Shown here: positions 17,580 to 27,275 of the stretch, one piece after another
Layout of the letters: each line of letters starts with the position of its first letter
How positions within the stretch are numbered: the first letter of the stretch is position 1
Source of the DNA: an uncultured Bacteroidales bacterium
GTDB lineage: Bacteria; Bacteroidota; Bacteroidia; Bacteroidales; Bacteroidaceae
Length of the DNA stretch: 64,000 nt
Direction of reading: 5' to 3'
Assembly (NCBI GenBank): GCA_902779535.1
Contig: CACZBX010000003.1
Span: 1-64,000 of the forward strand
Made by a program: the position numbers and the translations under genes
Notes under the pieces: generated by a model
What the model saw: only the letters and a program-made list of their open reading frames with translations
Told to the model about the DNA's origin: nothing
Databases searched by the model: none

Positions 17580-18218
17580 TTATCTCATGTCAAAGCCTAA
17601 GCGAACTCCGTCGTAATTCTTACTGATATCTCCGACAGAACCTAATGTTGTGTCTCCACTCATAGCGGCAAAGGTTTGGAATAGGGTAAGCAACTTCTTT
17701 GCTTCAAACAAAAGAGCAATACCTTGACTATTACGCTTTGCATAACAGTTGATGTTCAGTAATAAACTCTTCATGTTTATTCTTCTGGTGCTTTCGTCGT
17801 AGGTGTATTGACCACTGATATTCCTACCTAAAATTTTAGCACTGAATGTGTTATCCTTATTGAAAGTCACGCTCGTGTTTGAACTGGAAATGCCCAATTT
17901 ATTGTAGGTCGGTAAAAGTTTCTGCTTGATATCGGCAGCTACTACTTCGCCACCTGCTTTGGCCAAGGCGTTCTCAGAAGTAAAAGCACATCCAGGACCA
18001 TTATAATCCCAGGTTCCAACCAATTGCTCAGCCGAAAGGGTCGAAGCACCAATGACGCTGCTGATTGCATCAGCAATGGTGTTCCCATTACTTAACACAT
18101 TTAGGATTCCTCCTAAAATACCACCACCATTATTGTTAGAAGAAGTCATAGCAGTAGTGCCACAACCCATCAACATCAAACAAGATGCACATACAGTGCA
18201 TAATAACGTTTTTCTCAT
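17580..18218 (-). CDS. DUF4923-family lipoprotein
   Basis: A 212-residue protein with signal MRKTLLCTVCASCLMLMGC; the lipobox LMGC gives the lipidated Cys19. It continues with a Gly/Asn-rich linker and a lipocalin-like domain starting LVGTWDYNGPGCAF. This pattern matches DUF4923, a Bacteroidetes family without known function. It is probably anchored in the outer membrane facing the periplasm. It is the first gene of the unit with the SDR and GH92 genes; no conserved link among the three is known to me. Confidence 0.75.
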   Translation of the reverse strand: MRKTLLCTVCASCLMLMGCGTTAMTSSNNNGGGILGGILNVLSNGNTIADAISSVIGASTLSAEQLVGTWDYNGPGCAFTSENALAKAGGEVVAADIKQKLLPTYNKLGISSSNTSVTFNKDNTFSAKILGRNISGQYTYDESTRRINMKSLLLNINCYAKRNSQGIALLFEAKKLLTLFQTFAAMSGDTTLGSVGDISKNYDGVRLGFDMR

Positions 18219-18347
18219 AATCTCTATTTGTTTTTATTTTGCGGTAAAAATACAATATTTTTATTATTAACGGGCGATGAAAAATAGAAATAAAAAAAGA
18301 GAAAGAATTATTTGTGTGTTCATGGGGAGAAATAGCGTGAAAATTCC

Positions 18348-18355
18348 TATCTTTG
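18348..18355 (+). promoter_or_regulatory. -7 element for purH
   Basis: TATCTTTG, 25 nt before the purH ATG; probably drives purH and the mre genes after it. Confidence 0.6.
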
Positions 18356-18380
18356 TACCAAATATCTAATTTTTAAGAGT

Positions 18381-19904
18381 ATGTCTGAAGTGAAAAGAAT
18401 AAAAACCGCACTCGTATCAGTATATCATAAAGAAGGCTTGGATGATATATTGGCTAAGTTGCATGAAGAAGGTGTGCATTTTTTGTCAACAGGGGGAACA
18501 CAACGCTTTATTGAGTCTCAAGGTTATCCTTGTCAGGCAGTAGAAGATTTAACCACTTATCCATCCATTTTGGGCGGGCGTGTAAAGACACTGCACCCCA
18601 AAATATTTGGTGGCATCCTCGGCCGTAGAGAACTGGAAGAGGATCGTCAACAGATGGCAAACTATGAGATTCCTGAAATTGACTTAGTGATTGTCGACCT
18701 GTATCCATTTGAGGCAACTGTTGCAAGCGGAGCAAAAGATGAAGAGATTATCGAAAAGATCGATATCGGTGGTATTTCTTTGATCCGTGCAGCGGCAAAA
18801 AACTACAAGGACGTAGTCATTATTGCCAGCAAGTCACAGTATAAGCCGTTCGAAGATATGTTGATTGAGCATGGTGCAACCACATCATTGGAGGAAAGAC
18901 GTTGGTTCGCGAAGGAAGCCTTTGCTGTTTCTTCTTATTACGATACTGCTATCTTCCATTACTTTGATGAGAAGAAAGATTCTAAGTTCAGATGTGCTAT
19001 TGATGAGCAAAAACAATTGCGATATGGTGAAAACCCACATCAGGAAGGTTATTTCTATGGCGACTTGAATGCAATGTTCGACCAAATTCATGGAAAGGAG
19101 ATTTCGTATAACAATCTTCAGGATATCAATGCGGCTGTTGAGCTGATTGATGAATTTGACGAAATTACGTTTGCAATCTTAAAACATAATAATGCATGTG
19201 GATTGGCCTCTCGTCCAAATGTTCTACAGGCATGGAAAGATGCCTTAGCAGGTGATCCGGTATCTGCTTTTGGTGGCGTTATCGTTACGAATGCGGTAGT
19301 CGACAGAGAAACGGCTGAGGAGATTAATAAACTCTTCTTCGAGGTCATTATTGCTCCCGACTATGATGTGGATGCTTTGGAAATCCTTGGTCAGAAAAAG
19401 AATCGTATCATCTTGGTTCGCAAAGAGGCGAAGTTGCCGAAGAAGCAGTTCCGTTCTTTGTTGAATGGTGTATTGGTACAAGACCGTGATTTGGATGTGG
19501 AAACAGTGGCCGATTTAAAACAGGTTACCGTGAAGGCTCCTACTCAAGAGGAAATAGAGGATATGCTCTTTGCCAATAAGATTGTTAAGAATAGCAAGAG
19601 TAATGCCATTGTGCTCGCAAAGGGAAGACAACTCCTTGCTAGCGGTGTAGGCCAGACCTCAAGAGTGGATGCTTTGAAGCAAGCAATCGAAAAAGCCAAA
19701 TCGTTTGGTTTCGACTTGGTTGGAGCTGTCATGGCTAGTGATGCTTTCTTCCCATTCCCTGATTGTGTGGAAATTGCCGATAAAGAAGGTATTAAGGCTG
19801 TTATCCAGCCTGGTGGTTCTATTCGTGATGAACAGACATTTGATTATTGTAACGAACATGGCGTTGCCATGGTACTAACGGGCATCCGCCACTTTAAACA
19901 TTGA
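18381..19904 (+). CDS. purH: bifunctional AICAR formyltransferase / IMP cyclohydrolase
   Basis: A 507-residue enzyme for the last two steps of IMP synthesis. The N-terminal MGS-like cyclohydrolase domain (about 1-190) includes STGGTQRFI and GGRVKTLHPKIFGGIL; the C-terminal formyltransferase domain has the catalytic KHNNACG at about 268. Length fits PurH. It starts at ATG 18381 after a consensus -7 box. mreB begins 4 nt after its stop, so purine synthesis and the rod-shape genes share a transcript here. Confidence 0.97.
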   Translation: MSEVKRIKTALVSVYHKEGLDDILAKLHEEGVHFLSTGGTQRFIESQGYPCQAVEDLTTYPSILGGRVKTLHPKIFGGILGRRELEEDRQQMANYEIPEIDLVIVDLYPFEATVASGAKDEEIIEKIDIGGISLIRAAAKNYKDVVIIASKSQYKPFEDMLIEHGATTSLEERRWFAKEAFAVSSYYDTAIFHYFDEKKDSKFRCAIDEQKQLRYGENPHQEGYFYGDLNAMFDQIHGKEISYNNLQDINAAVELIDEFDEITFAILKHNNACGLASRPNVLQAWKDALAGDPVSAFGGVIVTNAVVDRETAEEINKLFFEVIIAPDYDVDALEILGQKKNRIILVRKEAKLPKKQFRSLLNGVLVQDRDLDVETVADLKQVTVKAPTQEEIEDMLFANKIVKNSKSNAIVLAKGRQLLASGVGQTSRVDALKQAIEKAKSFGFDLVGAVMASDAFFPFPDCVEIADKEGIKAVIQPGGSIRDEQTFDYCNEHGVAMVLTGIRHFKH

Positions 19905-19908
19905 AATT

Positions 19909-20931
19909 ATGGGATTATTCTCTTTTACACAAGAAATAGCGATAGACTTAGGAACAGCTAATTCTATCATTACTAAAAATGGAAAAATCGTCGTTGACGA
20001 ACCGTCCGTTGTTGCCTTAGACAAACGGACGGATAAAATGATTGCTGTCGGTGAACGGGCAAAACTGATGTATGAAAAGGAAAATCCAACAATTCGTACG
20101 GTTCGCCCTTTGCGAAATGGTGTGATTGCCGATTTTAATGCTTGTGAGCAGATGATCCGTGGCTTGATAAAGAAGGTGGACATGGGACATCATCTTTTTT
20201 CACCGGCATTGAGAATGGTGATAGGTGTTCCCTCTGGTAGTACAGAAGTCGAGTTGCGCGCTGTCCGTGATAGTGCAGAACATGCTGGTGGCCGTGATGT
20301 ATACTTGATTTTTGAGCCAATGGCAGCAGCTATTGGTATAGGTATTGATGTTGAGGCTCCGGAAGGTAATATGATCGTTGATATAGGTGGTGGTACAACA
20401 GAGATTGCCGTAATTTCTTTGGGCGGTATCGTATCGAACACTTCCATTCGTATTGCTGGTGATGACCTGACTGCTGATATTCAGGAGTATATGAGTCGTC
20501 AACATGGAGTTAGGGTGAGTGAGCGTATGGCGGAACGTATCAAAATCAATGTTGGCGCTGCTTTGACAGACCTTGGCGATGAGGCTCCGGATGAATATAT
20601 CGTACGTGGTCCGAATAAGATTACGGCATTACCGATGGAAGTGGCTGTGAATTACGAAGAGATTGCTTCTTGCATGGAAGGTAGTATTGCAAAGATTGAA
20701 TCAGCTATTCTGAATGCTTTGCAGCAGACTCCTCCTGAATTGTATGCCGATATTGTTGCGAATGGTATTTACCTGGCCGGTGGCGGTGCTTTGCTGAGAG
20801 GACTCGATAAACGTTTGACGAATAAGATCAAAATCCCATTCCATGTGGCAGAAGATCCTTTGTTGAGCGTGGCAAAAGGTACCGGTATCGCTTTAAAGAA
20901 TGTCAACCGATTCCAATTCCTGATGCGTTAA
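19909..20931 (+). CDS. mreB: rod shape-determining protein MreB
   Basis: A 340-residue bacterial actin that forms membrane-bound filaments guiding lateral wall synthesis. The N-terminal amphipathic MGLFSFTQEIA is followed by the ATPase motifs IDLGTANS (phosphate 1), the central VDIGGGTTEIAVIS (phosphate 2) and LAGGGALLRGL (adenosine). Normal length. It is the first of a compact block mreB-mreC-mreD-mrdA-rodA, with spacing of 11 nt, 2 nt, then overlaps. Confidence 0.98.
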   Translation: MGLFSFTQEIAIDLGTANSIITKNGKIVVDEPSVVALDKRTDKMIAVGERAKLMYEKENPTIRTVRPLRNGVIADFNACEQMIRGLIKKVDMGHHLFSPALRMVIGVPSGSTEVELRAVRDSAEHAGGRDVYLIFEPMAAAIGIGIDVEAPEGNMIVDIGGGTTEIAVISLGGIVSNTSIRIAGDDLTADIQEYMSRQHGVRVSERMAERIKINVGAALTDLGDEAPDEYIVRGPNKITALPMEVAVNYEEIASCMEGSIAKIESAILNALQQTPPELYADIVANGIYLAGGGALLRGLDKRLTNKIKIPFHVAEDPLLSVAKGTGIALKNVNRFQFLMR

Positions 20932-20942
20932 GTGAGGATTGA

Positions 20943-21794
20943 ATGCGAAATCTGCTGGACTTTTTAATAAAGTATAAACACTGGTTACTTTTTATCTTTT
21001 TGGAGGTTATCAGTTTTGTGCTGTTGTTCCGTTTCAACGGCTATCAAGGGAGTGTTTTTTTTACTTCAGCGAATGTTGTGACGGGAAAAGTTTATCAAAT
21101 GACAAATAACTTAACCGGCTATTTTCATTTGAAAACCATTAACAGCGATTTAGTTCAGCATAATGCAGAACTATCAATCCAATTGGAACATCTGAAAGAA
21201 GCGTACAAGAAGCTTACAGCGGACACCACGGTTATTGAACAAATGAAACAGGAAGCCTTGATGGATTGTCGTCTCATCAAGGCTAATGTTATTAATAATA
21301 GTACCATTCATGCCAATAACTTTATCACGATTGATAAAGGAGAAGCCGATGGAGTGCAAAAAGAAATGGGGGTGGTAAGCGGAAGTGGTATCGTTGGTAT
21401 TGTTTATCAGACGTCGGCCCATTATGCTGTCATCATCCCTGTCTTGAATTCAAAGAGCAGTATTAGCTGTAAAATCAGGCGAAGCGACTATTTTGGTTTC
21501 TTAAAATGGGAGGGTGGCTCTCCCGAATTTGCTTATATCAAGGACATGCCTCGGCACTCAATCTTTGAGGTGGGAGATACGATTGTTACGAGTGGACATA
21601 GTGCTATCTTTCCGTCAGGAGTCTTGGTTGGAACGGTGGATGATGTTGGTGATAGTAATGATGGCCTTTCATATTCGATACGTGTTAAACTGTTTACAGA
21701 TTTTGCTCGGCTAAACGAGGTGAGAGTCATAGAACGGTCGAATATAGAAGAGCAGTTGGAGTTGGAAGAATCGGTAGTGAATAAAGAAAGATAA
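20943..21794 (+). CDS. mreC: rod shape-determining protein MreC
   Basis: A 283-residue periplasmic protein with one N-terminal membrane helix (HWLLFIFLEVISFVLLF), a coiled coil (about 65-95) and the beta-rich MreC core (GVVSGSGIVGIV, VGDTIVTSGHSAIFPSGV). It links MreB filaments with PBP2 and RodA. Length is normal; the C-terminal acidic tail (EEQLELEESVVNKER) is short. Confidence 0.95.
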   Translation: MRNLLDFLIKYKHWLLFIFLEVISFVLLFRFNGYQGSVFFTSANVVTGKVYQMTNNLTGYFHLKTINSDLVQHNAELSIQLEHLKEAYKKLTADTTVIEQMKQEALMDCRLIKANVINNSTIHANNFITIDKGEADGVQKEMGVVSGSGIVGIVYQTSAHYAVIIPVLNSKSSISCKIRRSDYFGFLKWEGGSPEFAYIKDMPRHSIFEVGDTIVTSGHSAIFPSGVLVGTVDDVGDSNDGLSYSIRVKLFTDFARLNEVRVIERSNIEEQLELEESVVNKER

Positions 21795-21796
21795 AG

Positions 21797-22315
21797 ATGT
21801 TAGAGTTCTTGGAACGAATAGGGTGGTTTGTTGGATTGGTACTTGTTCAGGTTCTGGTCTTAAGTCATGTCCATATCTATGGATATGCAACGCCTTTCCT
21901 CTATATCTTCTTTGTCTTGAGCCTTAACTCGGGTATCGACCGAAATATCCTTCTGATATGGGCTTTTGCAATCGGACTAACTGTTGATATCTTTTGTAAT
22001 ACTCCCGGTATGCATACGGCAGCTATCACCTTGGTTGCTTTTTTGCGGCAGCCAATTCTAAAAGGTGTGGTTATAAAAGAGGTTGAAGAAGAGTTTGAAC
22101 CTTGTATCTCTACAATGGGCTTTTTCCCATACTTGAAATATACTCTCTTGTGTACACTTATTTTTTGTAGTGTAGTGGAAATGATCGATACTTTCTCCTT
22201 TTTTGATTTGAAAGAATTAGGCTTGAAGATTATAACGGATACCCTTATTACTCTGGTTTGCATATTTTGTGTAGAAGCTGTTTTCAGGAGGGATAAAAGT
22301 GAAGAAAGATTTTAA
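21797..22315 (+). CDS. mreD: rod shape-determining protein MreD
   Basis: A 172-residue inner-membrane protein with five or so hydrophobic segments, in the expected position between mreC and mrdA. MreD is poorly conserved; the call rests on size, topology and gene order. Its 3' end overlaps the GTG start of mrdA by 17 nt, which implies translational coupling. Confidence 0.9.
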   Translation: MLEFLERIGWFVGLVLVQVLVLSHVHIYGYATPFLYIFFVLSLNSGIDRNILLIWAFAIGLTVDIFCNTPGMHTAAITLVAFLRQPILKGVVIKEVEEEFEPCISTMGFFPYLKYTLLCTLIFCSVVEMIDTFSFFDLKELGLKIITDTLITLVCIFCVEAVFRRDKSEERF

Positions 22316-24095
22316 TTTGGAGAAACGGAAGTTTGTCTTAGGTGGAGCAGTGGCTGTTGTCATATTGCTTTACCTTATTCGTTTGTTTACGCTCCAGATT
22401 ATGAGTTCTGATTATAAGAAAAACGCTGACAGTAATGCCTTCCTCCGTCAGACACAGAACCCAAGCCGTGGCATTATCTTCGATCGAAACGATAACCTGT
22501 TGGTGTATAATCAGCCTGCATACAATGTGACGGTGGTCATGAAGGAAGTTACACAATTGGATACGCTTGATTTCTGTAAGACGCTGAAGATTTCCCGTGA
22601 TTATTTCCTGAAAAGGATGAGGGACATGAAGGATAAGAGAATGAATCCGGGTTATTCTCCTTATACGCCACAGGTCTTTATGACTCAATTATCGGCCGAG
22701 GAGTGTGGTGTCTTTCAGGAAAAACTGTTTAAATTCCCTGGCTTCTATATACAACGAAGAACAATCCGTCAATATAATTATAATTCAGCAGCTCATGTAC
22801 TGGGTGATATTGGGGAAGTGTCGAAGGCGGACATTGAAGAGGACGACTATTATGTTCAAGGAGATAATATAGGAAAGATCGGTGTAGAGCGATCATACGA
22901 GAAACAGCTTCGTGGTGAGAAAGGTGTCGAAATTTTATTGCGGGACGCTCGTGGACGTATTCAAGGGCGTTATAAAAATGGTGAATATGATGTAATTCCT
23001 CAACCGGGAAAGAACCTTCGGCTAAGTATTGATATCAATTTACAGATGCTTGGTGAGAGGTTATTGGAAGGAAAGATTGGTAGTATCGTTGCAATAGAGC
23101 CGAAAACGGGTGAGATACTTTGTATGGTTTCTTCTCCTACTTATGATCCGCACCTGATGGTAGGCCGACCACGTGGTAAGAATCATAAGATGCTGGCTCA
23201 GGATCCGTGGAAACCTTTGTTGAACCGTGCCATTATGGGTACATATCCTCCTGGTTCTACGTTTAAGCCATCACAAGCCTTGATTTTTATGCAAGAAGGA
23301 ATTATCTCACCAGAGACTACTGCCTACCCTTGCTATCATGGCTTTGTCTATGCTGGCCTGCGGGTAGGTTGTCATGGGCATCCGTCTCCTTTATCTTTGG
23401 TACCTGCCTTGGCTACATCTTGTAATGGCTATTTTTGTTGGGGCCTATATCACATGATTGGTGCGAAAAAGAAGTACGGAACGGTACAGAATGCCATGTC
23501 AACGTGGAGAGACTATATGGTTTCTATGGGCTATGGATACCCGATAGGTGTTGATCTTCCGGGAGACAAACGCGGAATGATTCCCAATGCACAGATTGGA
23601 CAAGGAGAGGTGACGGCGACGCCTCTTCAGATAGCGAATCTGAGCGCAACCATTGCTAATCGCGGTTACTTCATCACTCCTCATGTAGTTAGAAAAATTG
23701 ATGGCGAACCTTTGGATACCTTATATACGACTAAACGTTATACGAAAGTCGATCCGGAGTATTATGATTATGTCGTAAAGGGTATGCGGGCTGCTGTGAC
23801 AGGCGGTACATGTAGAGGAGCAAATATTCCGGGCATTGAGGTTTGTGGAAAGACGGGAACGGCACAAAACAGAGGAAAGGACCATTCTGCCTTTATGGGA
23901 TTTGCTCCTATGAACGATCCGAAGATTGCTGTTGCTGTCTATGTTGAGAATGGTGGCTTCGGCGCTCATTATGGAGTACCCATTGGTTCTCTTATCATTG
24001 AACAGTATTTGAATGGAAGCCTTTCTCCAGCAAGTGAGAACGTGGCAACTGAATTCCAAAACAGAAGGATAGACTATGGCTTACACGAACGGTAG
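22299..24095 (+). CDS. mrdA: penicillin-binding protein 2, elongation transpeptidase
   Basis: A 598-residue class B PBP that cross-links peptidoglycan during elongation. It has one N-terminal membrane helix, a PBP dimerisation domain (NPSRGIIFDRND), and the transpeptidase with the active-site serine in GSTFKP (Ser320), the SCN motif in ATSCNGYF and the KTG motif in CGKTGTAQN. Translation starts at GTG 22299 inside the mreD 3' end, and its own 3' end overlaps rodA by 20 nt. Target of beta-lactams such as mecillinam in other bacteria. Confidence 0.96.
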   Translation: MKKDFNLEKRKFVLGGAVAVVILLYLIRLFTLQIMSSDYKKNADSNAFLRQTQNPSRGIIFDRNDNLLVYNQPAYNVTVVMKEVTQLDTLDFCKTLKISRDYFLKRMRDMKDKRMNPGYSPYTPQVFMTQLSAEECGVFQEKLFKFPGFYIQRRTIRQYNYNSAAHVLGDIGEVSKADIEEDDYYVQGDNIGKIGVERSYEKQLRGEKGVEILLRDARGRIQGRYKNGEYDVIPQPGKNLRLSIDINLQMLGERLLEGKIGSIVAIEPKTGEILCMVSSPTYDPHLMVGRPRGKNHKMLAQDPWKPLLNRAIMGTYPPGSTFKPSQALIFMQEGIISPETTAYPCYHGFVYAGLRVGCHGHPSPLSLVPALATSCNGYFCWGLYHMIGAKKKYGTVQNAMSTWRDYMVSMGYGYPIGVDLPGDKRGMIPNAQIGQGEVTATPLQIANLSATIANRGYFITPHVVRKIDGEPLDTLYTTKRYTKVDPEYYDYVVKGMRAAVTGGTCRGANIPGIEVCGKTGTAQNRGKDHSAFMGFAPMNDPKIAVAVYVENGGFGAHYGVPIGSLIIEQYLNGSLSPASENVATEFQNRRIDYGLHER

Positions 24096-25530
24096 TATGT
24101 TTAAGTCGGTGGATTGGTGGACAATAGCCATTTATGTGGTTTTGGTCATCTTTGGTTGGTTCAGCATTTGTGGAGCCAGTTACGACTATAGCGATATGGA
24201 CTTCTTCAGTTTTGCGACCAGAGCCGGGAAGCAACTGGTATGGATAGGTTGTTCCTTTGTTTTGGGCTTCGTATTACTCATGCTTGATGATAAGCTTTAC
24301 GATATGTTTGCTTATCTATTATATGGAGTCATGTTGGTAATCCTACTGGTCACGCCTTTTATTGCAGATAACACCAAAGGATCTTATTCATGGATTAAGT
24401 TGGGCTCAGTTAGTCTGCAGCCTGCTGAGTTCGCCAAGTTTGCCACAGCATTGGCTCTTGCTAAATATGTCGGACGTTTCAGTTTTTCCATGTCGAAGTT
24501 AAAGGATGCATGTATTGCTGTCGGAATCATATTGGTTCCGATGTTATTAATTGTCATGCAACGTGAGACTGGTTCTGCCTTGGTTTATCTGGCCTTTTTC
24601 TTCGTGTTGTATCGTGAGGGAATGTCGGGGGCTTTTCTGTTTACCGGAATATGTGCTGTCGTTTACTTTATTATTGGTATTCGGTTTGGTGCCGATTTGA
24701 TGCCTGACCAGATCACATCCGTCGGCCTTTTCTCCGTGTTGTCGTTGATAATTATATTAGCACCTGTCTTGATGTTTATTTATGGGAAACAGAAGGAGAC
24801 AGCATGGCACCTCATCTGGATAGGCATAGGCAGTACGATTTTAGCTGTTTTGTTTTCCGTCTTTGTTATTCCTTTCGATATCGTATACTTCCAGTTAGTA
24901 TATCTATTTGGTTTGCTGGTCTTTTATCTTTACATGGCTTTATGGGATCGTTCCTGGGTTTATCTTTTGATAGGTTTGTTCACCTTGGGATCGGTTGCTT
25001 TCCTTTTCTCGGCTGATTATGTCTTCGAAAAAGTATTGGAACCTCATCAACAAGTGCGAATCAAAGTGGTTCTGGGTATGGAGGATGATCCGGCAGGAGC
25101 GGGGTATAATGTTAATCAAAGTAAGATTGCCATTGGCTCAGGGGGCTTTACAGGCAAAGGATTCTTGAAAGGAACTCAGACAAAGTTGAAATATGTACCC
25201 GAACAAGATACCGACTTTATCTTTTGTACAGTCGGCGAGGAGGAAGGATTTATCGGTTCATCTGCCGTGCTTCTCTTGTTTATGGCGATGATATTGAGAT
25301 TGATTCATCTTTCGGAGCGACAGACAATGTCTTTTGCCCGAATTTATGGCTACTCCGTAATGAGCATTATCTTCTTTCATCTCTTTATTAATATTGGTAT
25401 GGTCCTTGGGTTAACTCCTGTTATAGGCATCCCCTTGCCTTTCTTCAGTTATGGAGGTTCTTCATTGTGGGGCTTCACTTTGTTGTTGTTTATCTTCCTT
25501 CGGATCGACGCAGGCAGAAGCACTCATTGA
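24076..25530 (+). CDS. rodA: peptidoglycan glycosyltransferase RodA
   Basis: A 484-residue SEDS polymerase with about ten membrane segments, working with PBP2 to extend glycan chains. The family pattern is clear (QPAEFAKFATALALA near 115-130, VPEQDTDFIFCTVGEEEGF, and the C-terminal GIPLPFFSYGGSS). Slightly longer than E. coli RodA because of added central segments. Its stop overlaps the tail of the convergent gldH by 7 nt; no terminator is seen between them. Confidence 0.96.
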   Translation: MAYTNGSMFKSVDWWTIAIYVVLVIFGWFSICGASYDYSDMDFFSFATRAGKQLVWIGCSFVLGFVLLMLDDKLYDMFAYLLYGVMLVILLVTPFIADNTKGSYSWIKLGSVSLQPAEFAKFATALALAKYVGRFSFSMSKLKDACIAVGIILVPMLLIVMQRETGSALVYLAFFFVLYREGMSGAFLFTGICAVVYFIIGIRFGADLMPDQITSVGLFSVLSLIIILAPVLMFIYGKQKETAWHLIWIGIGSTILAVLFSVFVIPFDIVYFQLVYLFGLLVFYLYMALWDRSWVYLLIGLFTLGSVAFLFSADYVFEKVLEPHQQVRIKVVLGMEDDPAGAGYNVNQSKIAIGSGGFTGKGFLKGTQTKLKYVPEQDTDFIFCTVGEEEGFIGSSAVLLLFMAMILRLIHLSERQTMSFARIYGYSVMSIIFFHLFINIGMVLGLTPVIGIPLPFFSYGGSSLWGFTLLLFIFLRIDAGRSTH

Positions 25531-26030
25531 TTTTTTCGTAGGCGTATTCCGATATCCTTGATATCTTTGAGAGGATTGTCCAGCATAGCATGAGTAATCC
25601 TTATCTCGTTGATGCTGTCGTTGATTTTGATATTTAGGATATTTGGATAGGCGATGAGGCTTTGATAATTACCACTGATGCCTGTTCCATTCCATCTTCC
25701 ATCTTCTTGTGCAAGGAAGAGATGCACTCTTTCATCATTTGTCGGACGGATGGAGTCGCACAGATTGAAGCGTATGTACAGCCAGAGATCACGATAAGCA
25801 TATTGTGTTGTATGACGAACGCCGATATCCATTCGATATTGTCCTGATTCCAGTGTAGGAGGAAGAGTGAAAACGAGCGTATCTTTCTTTGTCCAACCCG
25901 TAACAGGAACGGGCTGGAAAGAAAAATAAGCTGTTTCTTGTTGGCAAGAAAGGAAAAGTATGGCACAAAGGATGAAGAGGCTAAGCCTGATTCTTTTCCT
26001 CCTGTGTCGGTTTGTTCCCTTGCTTCTCAT
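25524..26030 (-). CDS. gldH: GldH-family lipoprotein
   Basis: A 168-residue lipoprotein from ATG 26030; the basic MRSKGTNRHRRKRIRL is followed by a hydrophobic core and the lipobox LFLSC. The body (VTGWTKKDTLVFTLPP, LWLYIRFN) fits GldH, first found in gliding Flavobacterium but widespread in non-motile Bacteroidales, where its role is unknown. The start lies 50 nt inside the ricT gene in another frame, because no start codon downstream would keep the signal peptide. It is the last of a four-gene minus-strand unit metF-holB-ricT-gldH. Confidence 0.82.
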   Translation of the reverse strand: MRSKGTNRHRRKRIRLSLFILCAILFLSCQQETAYFSFQPVPVTGWTKKDTLVFTLPPTLESGQYRMDIGVRHTTQYAYRDLWLYIRFNLCDSIRPTNDERVHLFLAQEDGRWNGTGISGNYQSLIAYPNILNIKINDSINEIRITHAMLDNPLKDIKDIGIRLRKNQ

Positions 26031-27264
26031 GATTATTCTGTTTCCGCTGAGGGCGGTTGTGTTGCTTATTTGGTTTTTTATTCTCTTGTCTTCGATTCTC
26101 GTTGGCATTAGCAGCCTTAGGCTCCTGTGGAACATTGGCAGCTGCTTGAGGCTGAGGTTTGTTATTCCCTTTTTTCTTTTTCTTCTTATTCGAACTTTTG
26201 TGCTTGTCAAAGCGGGTCAAGCTCTCTTGTTCCACCAAGTCGATAGGCTTGGCATTGTTCCTTTGGTGATCGGTAGACAAAAGATTATCGGGTTTCTCAC
26301 CTCGTTTGTTCATGTTGATGATTTCAAAAGCTCTTTTTGCCGGAATTGTTACCGTGTTGGCAAGGATGTTCTTATCCGAAGAATACATAATCTCACCTTT
26401 CAGGATATCTGCTTTGGCAAAATAGAAAGTACCGCTTGTCGTTTCCAATTCCAATTCTTTGCTTGGCAACTTTCGCTGTGACTCGACGTATGAGTCAATC
26501 TCATAGTTCAAACAGCATTTCAACTTCGCACATTGTCCGGCCAACTTCTGTGGATTCAGTGAGATATCTTGAATGCGTGCAGCACCTGTTGAGACAGAGA
26601 TGAAATTGGTCATCCAGGTCGCGCAGCAAAGTTCTCTACCGCAGGGACCGATACCACCGATTCGTCCTGCTTCCTGACGTGCTCCGATCTGTTTCATCTC
26701 GATGCGTACGTGGAAAGCCTCAGCCAGAACTTTGATGAGTTGTCGGAAATCGACACGCTCATCAGCGATATAGTAGAAGATAGCTTTGTTTCCATCGCCT
26801 TGATATTCCACGTCGCCAATCTTCATCTGCAAGTTCAAGTCCTTGGCAATCTGTCTTGACTCTATCATCGTTGAATGTTCTCTAGCCTTTGCCTCGTTGT
26901 ATTTATCCATATCTACCGGTTTGGCTTTCCGATAGATTCGTTTTATTTCAACATCCGACTTCAGGTTTGCCTTTTGCATTTGTAAAGGAACAAGTTTGCC
27001 CGTCAGGGTAACCACGCCGATGTCGTGTCCTGGGTTTGCTTCCACAGCAACAATGTCGCCTTTCGCAAGTTTCAGATGATTGCTGTTGCGGAAATAACCT
27101 TTTCGGGTGTTCTTGAATTGAACCTCTACCATTTCTTGGTCTTCGTTATTGCCTGGGATGTCGGCCAGCCAATCGTACGTATTTAATTGGCGGTCTTGTC
27201 GGCCACAGCCATGGCAGCACAAGCAACCACCACCATTCCTAAGTTTAAAATTATTATCAGACAT
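25981..27264 (-). CDS. ricT: RicT/YaaT-type PSP1-domain protein
   Basis: A 427-residue protein with a PSP1 domain (about 55-290) and a Lys/Asn/Gln-rich disordered tail. Cysteines cluster at the N-terminus (CLCCHGC, residues 14-20) and in the core (GRELCCATW, CAKLKCCLNYE). In Bacillus, RicT is part of the Ric complex that carries iron-sulfur clusters and affects RNase Y; no RicA/RicF is visible here, so the function in Bacteroidetes is open. It lies between holB (11 nt upstream) and gldH (overlapping). Confidence 0.88.
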   Translation of the reverse strand: MSDNNFKLRNGGGCLCCHGCGRQDRQLNTYDWLADIPGNNEDQEMVEVQFKNTRKGYFRNSNHLKLAKGDIVAVEANPGHDIGVVTLTGKLVPLQMQKANLKSDVEIKRIYRKAKPVDMDKYNEAKAREHSTMIESRQIAKDLNLQMKIGDVEYQGDGNKAIFYYIADERVDFRQLIKVLAEAFHVRIEMKQIGARQEAGRIGGIGPCGRELCCATWMTNFISVSTGAARIQDISLNPQKLAGQCAKLKCCLNYEIDSYVESQRKLPSKELELETTSGTFYFAKADILKGEIMYSSDKNILANTVTIPAKRAFEIINMNKRGEKPDNLLSTDHQRNNAKPIDLVEQESLTRFDKHKSSNKKKKKKGNNKPQPQAAANVPQEPKAANANENRRQENKKPNKQHNRPQRKQNNHEKQGNKPTQEEKNQA

Positions 27265-27275
27265 GCATTTGATCT

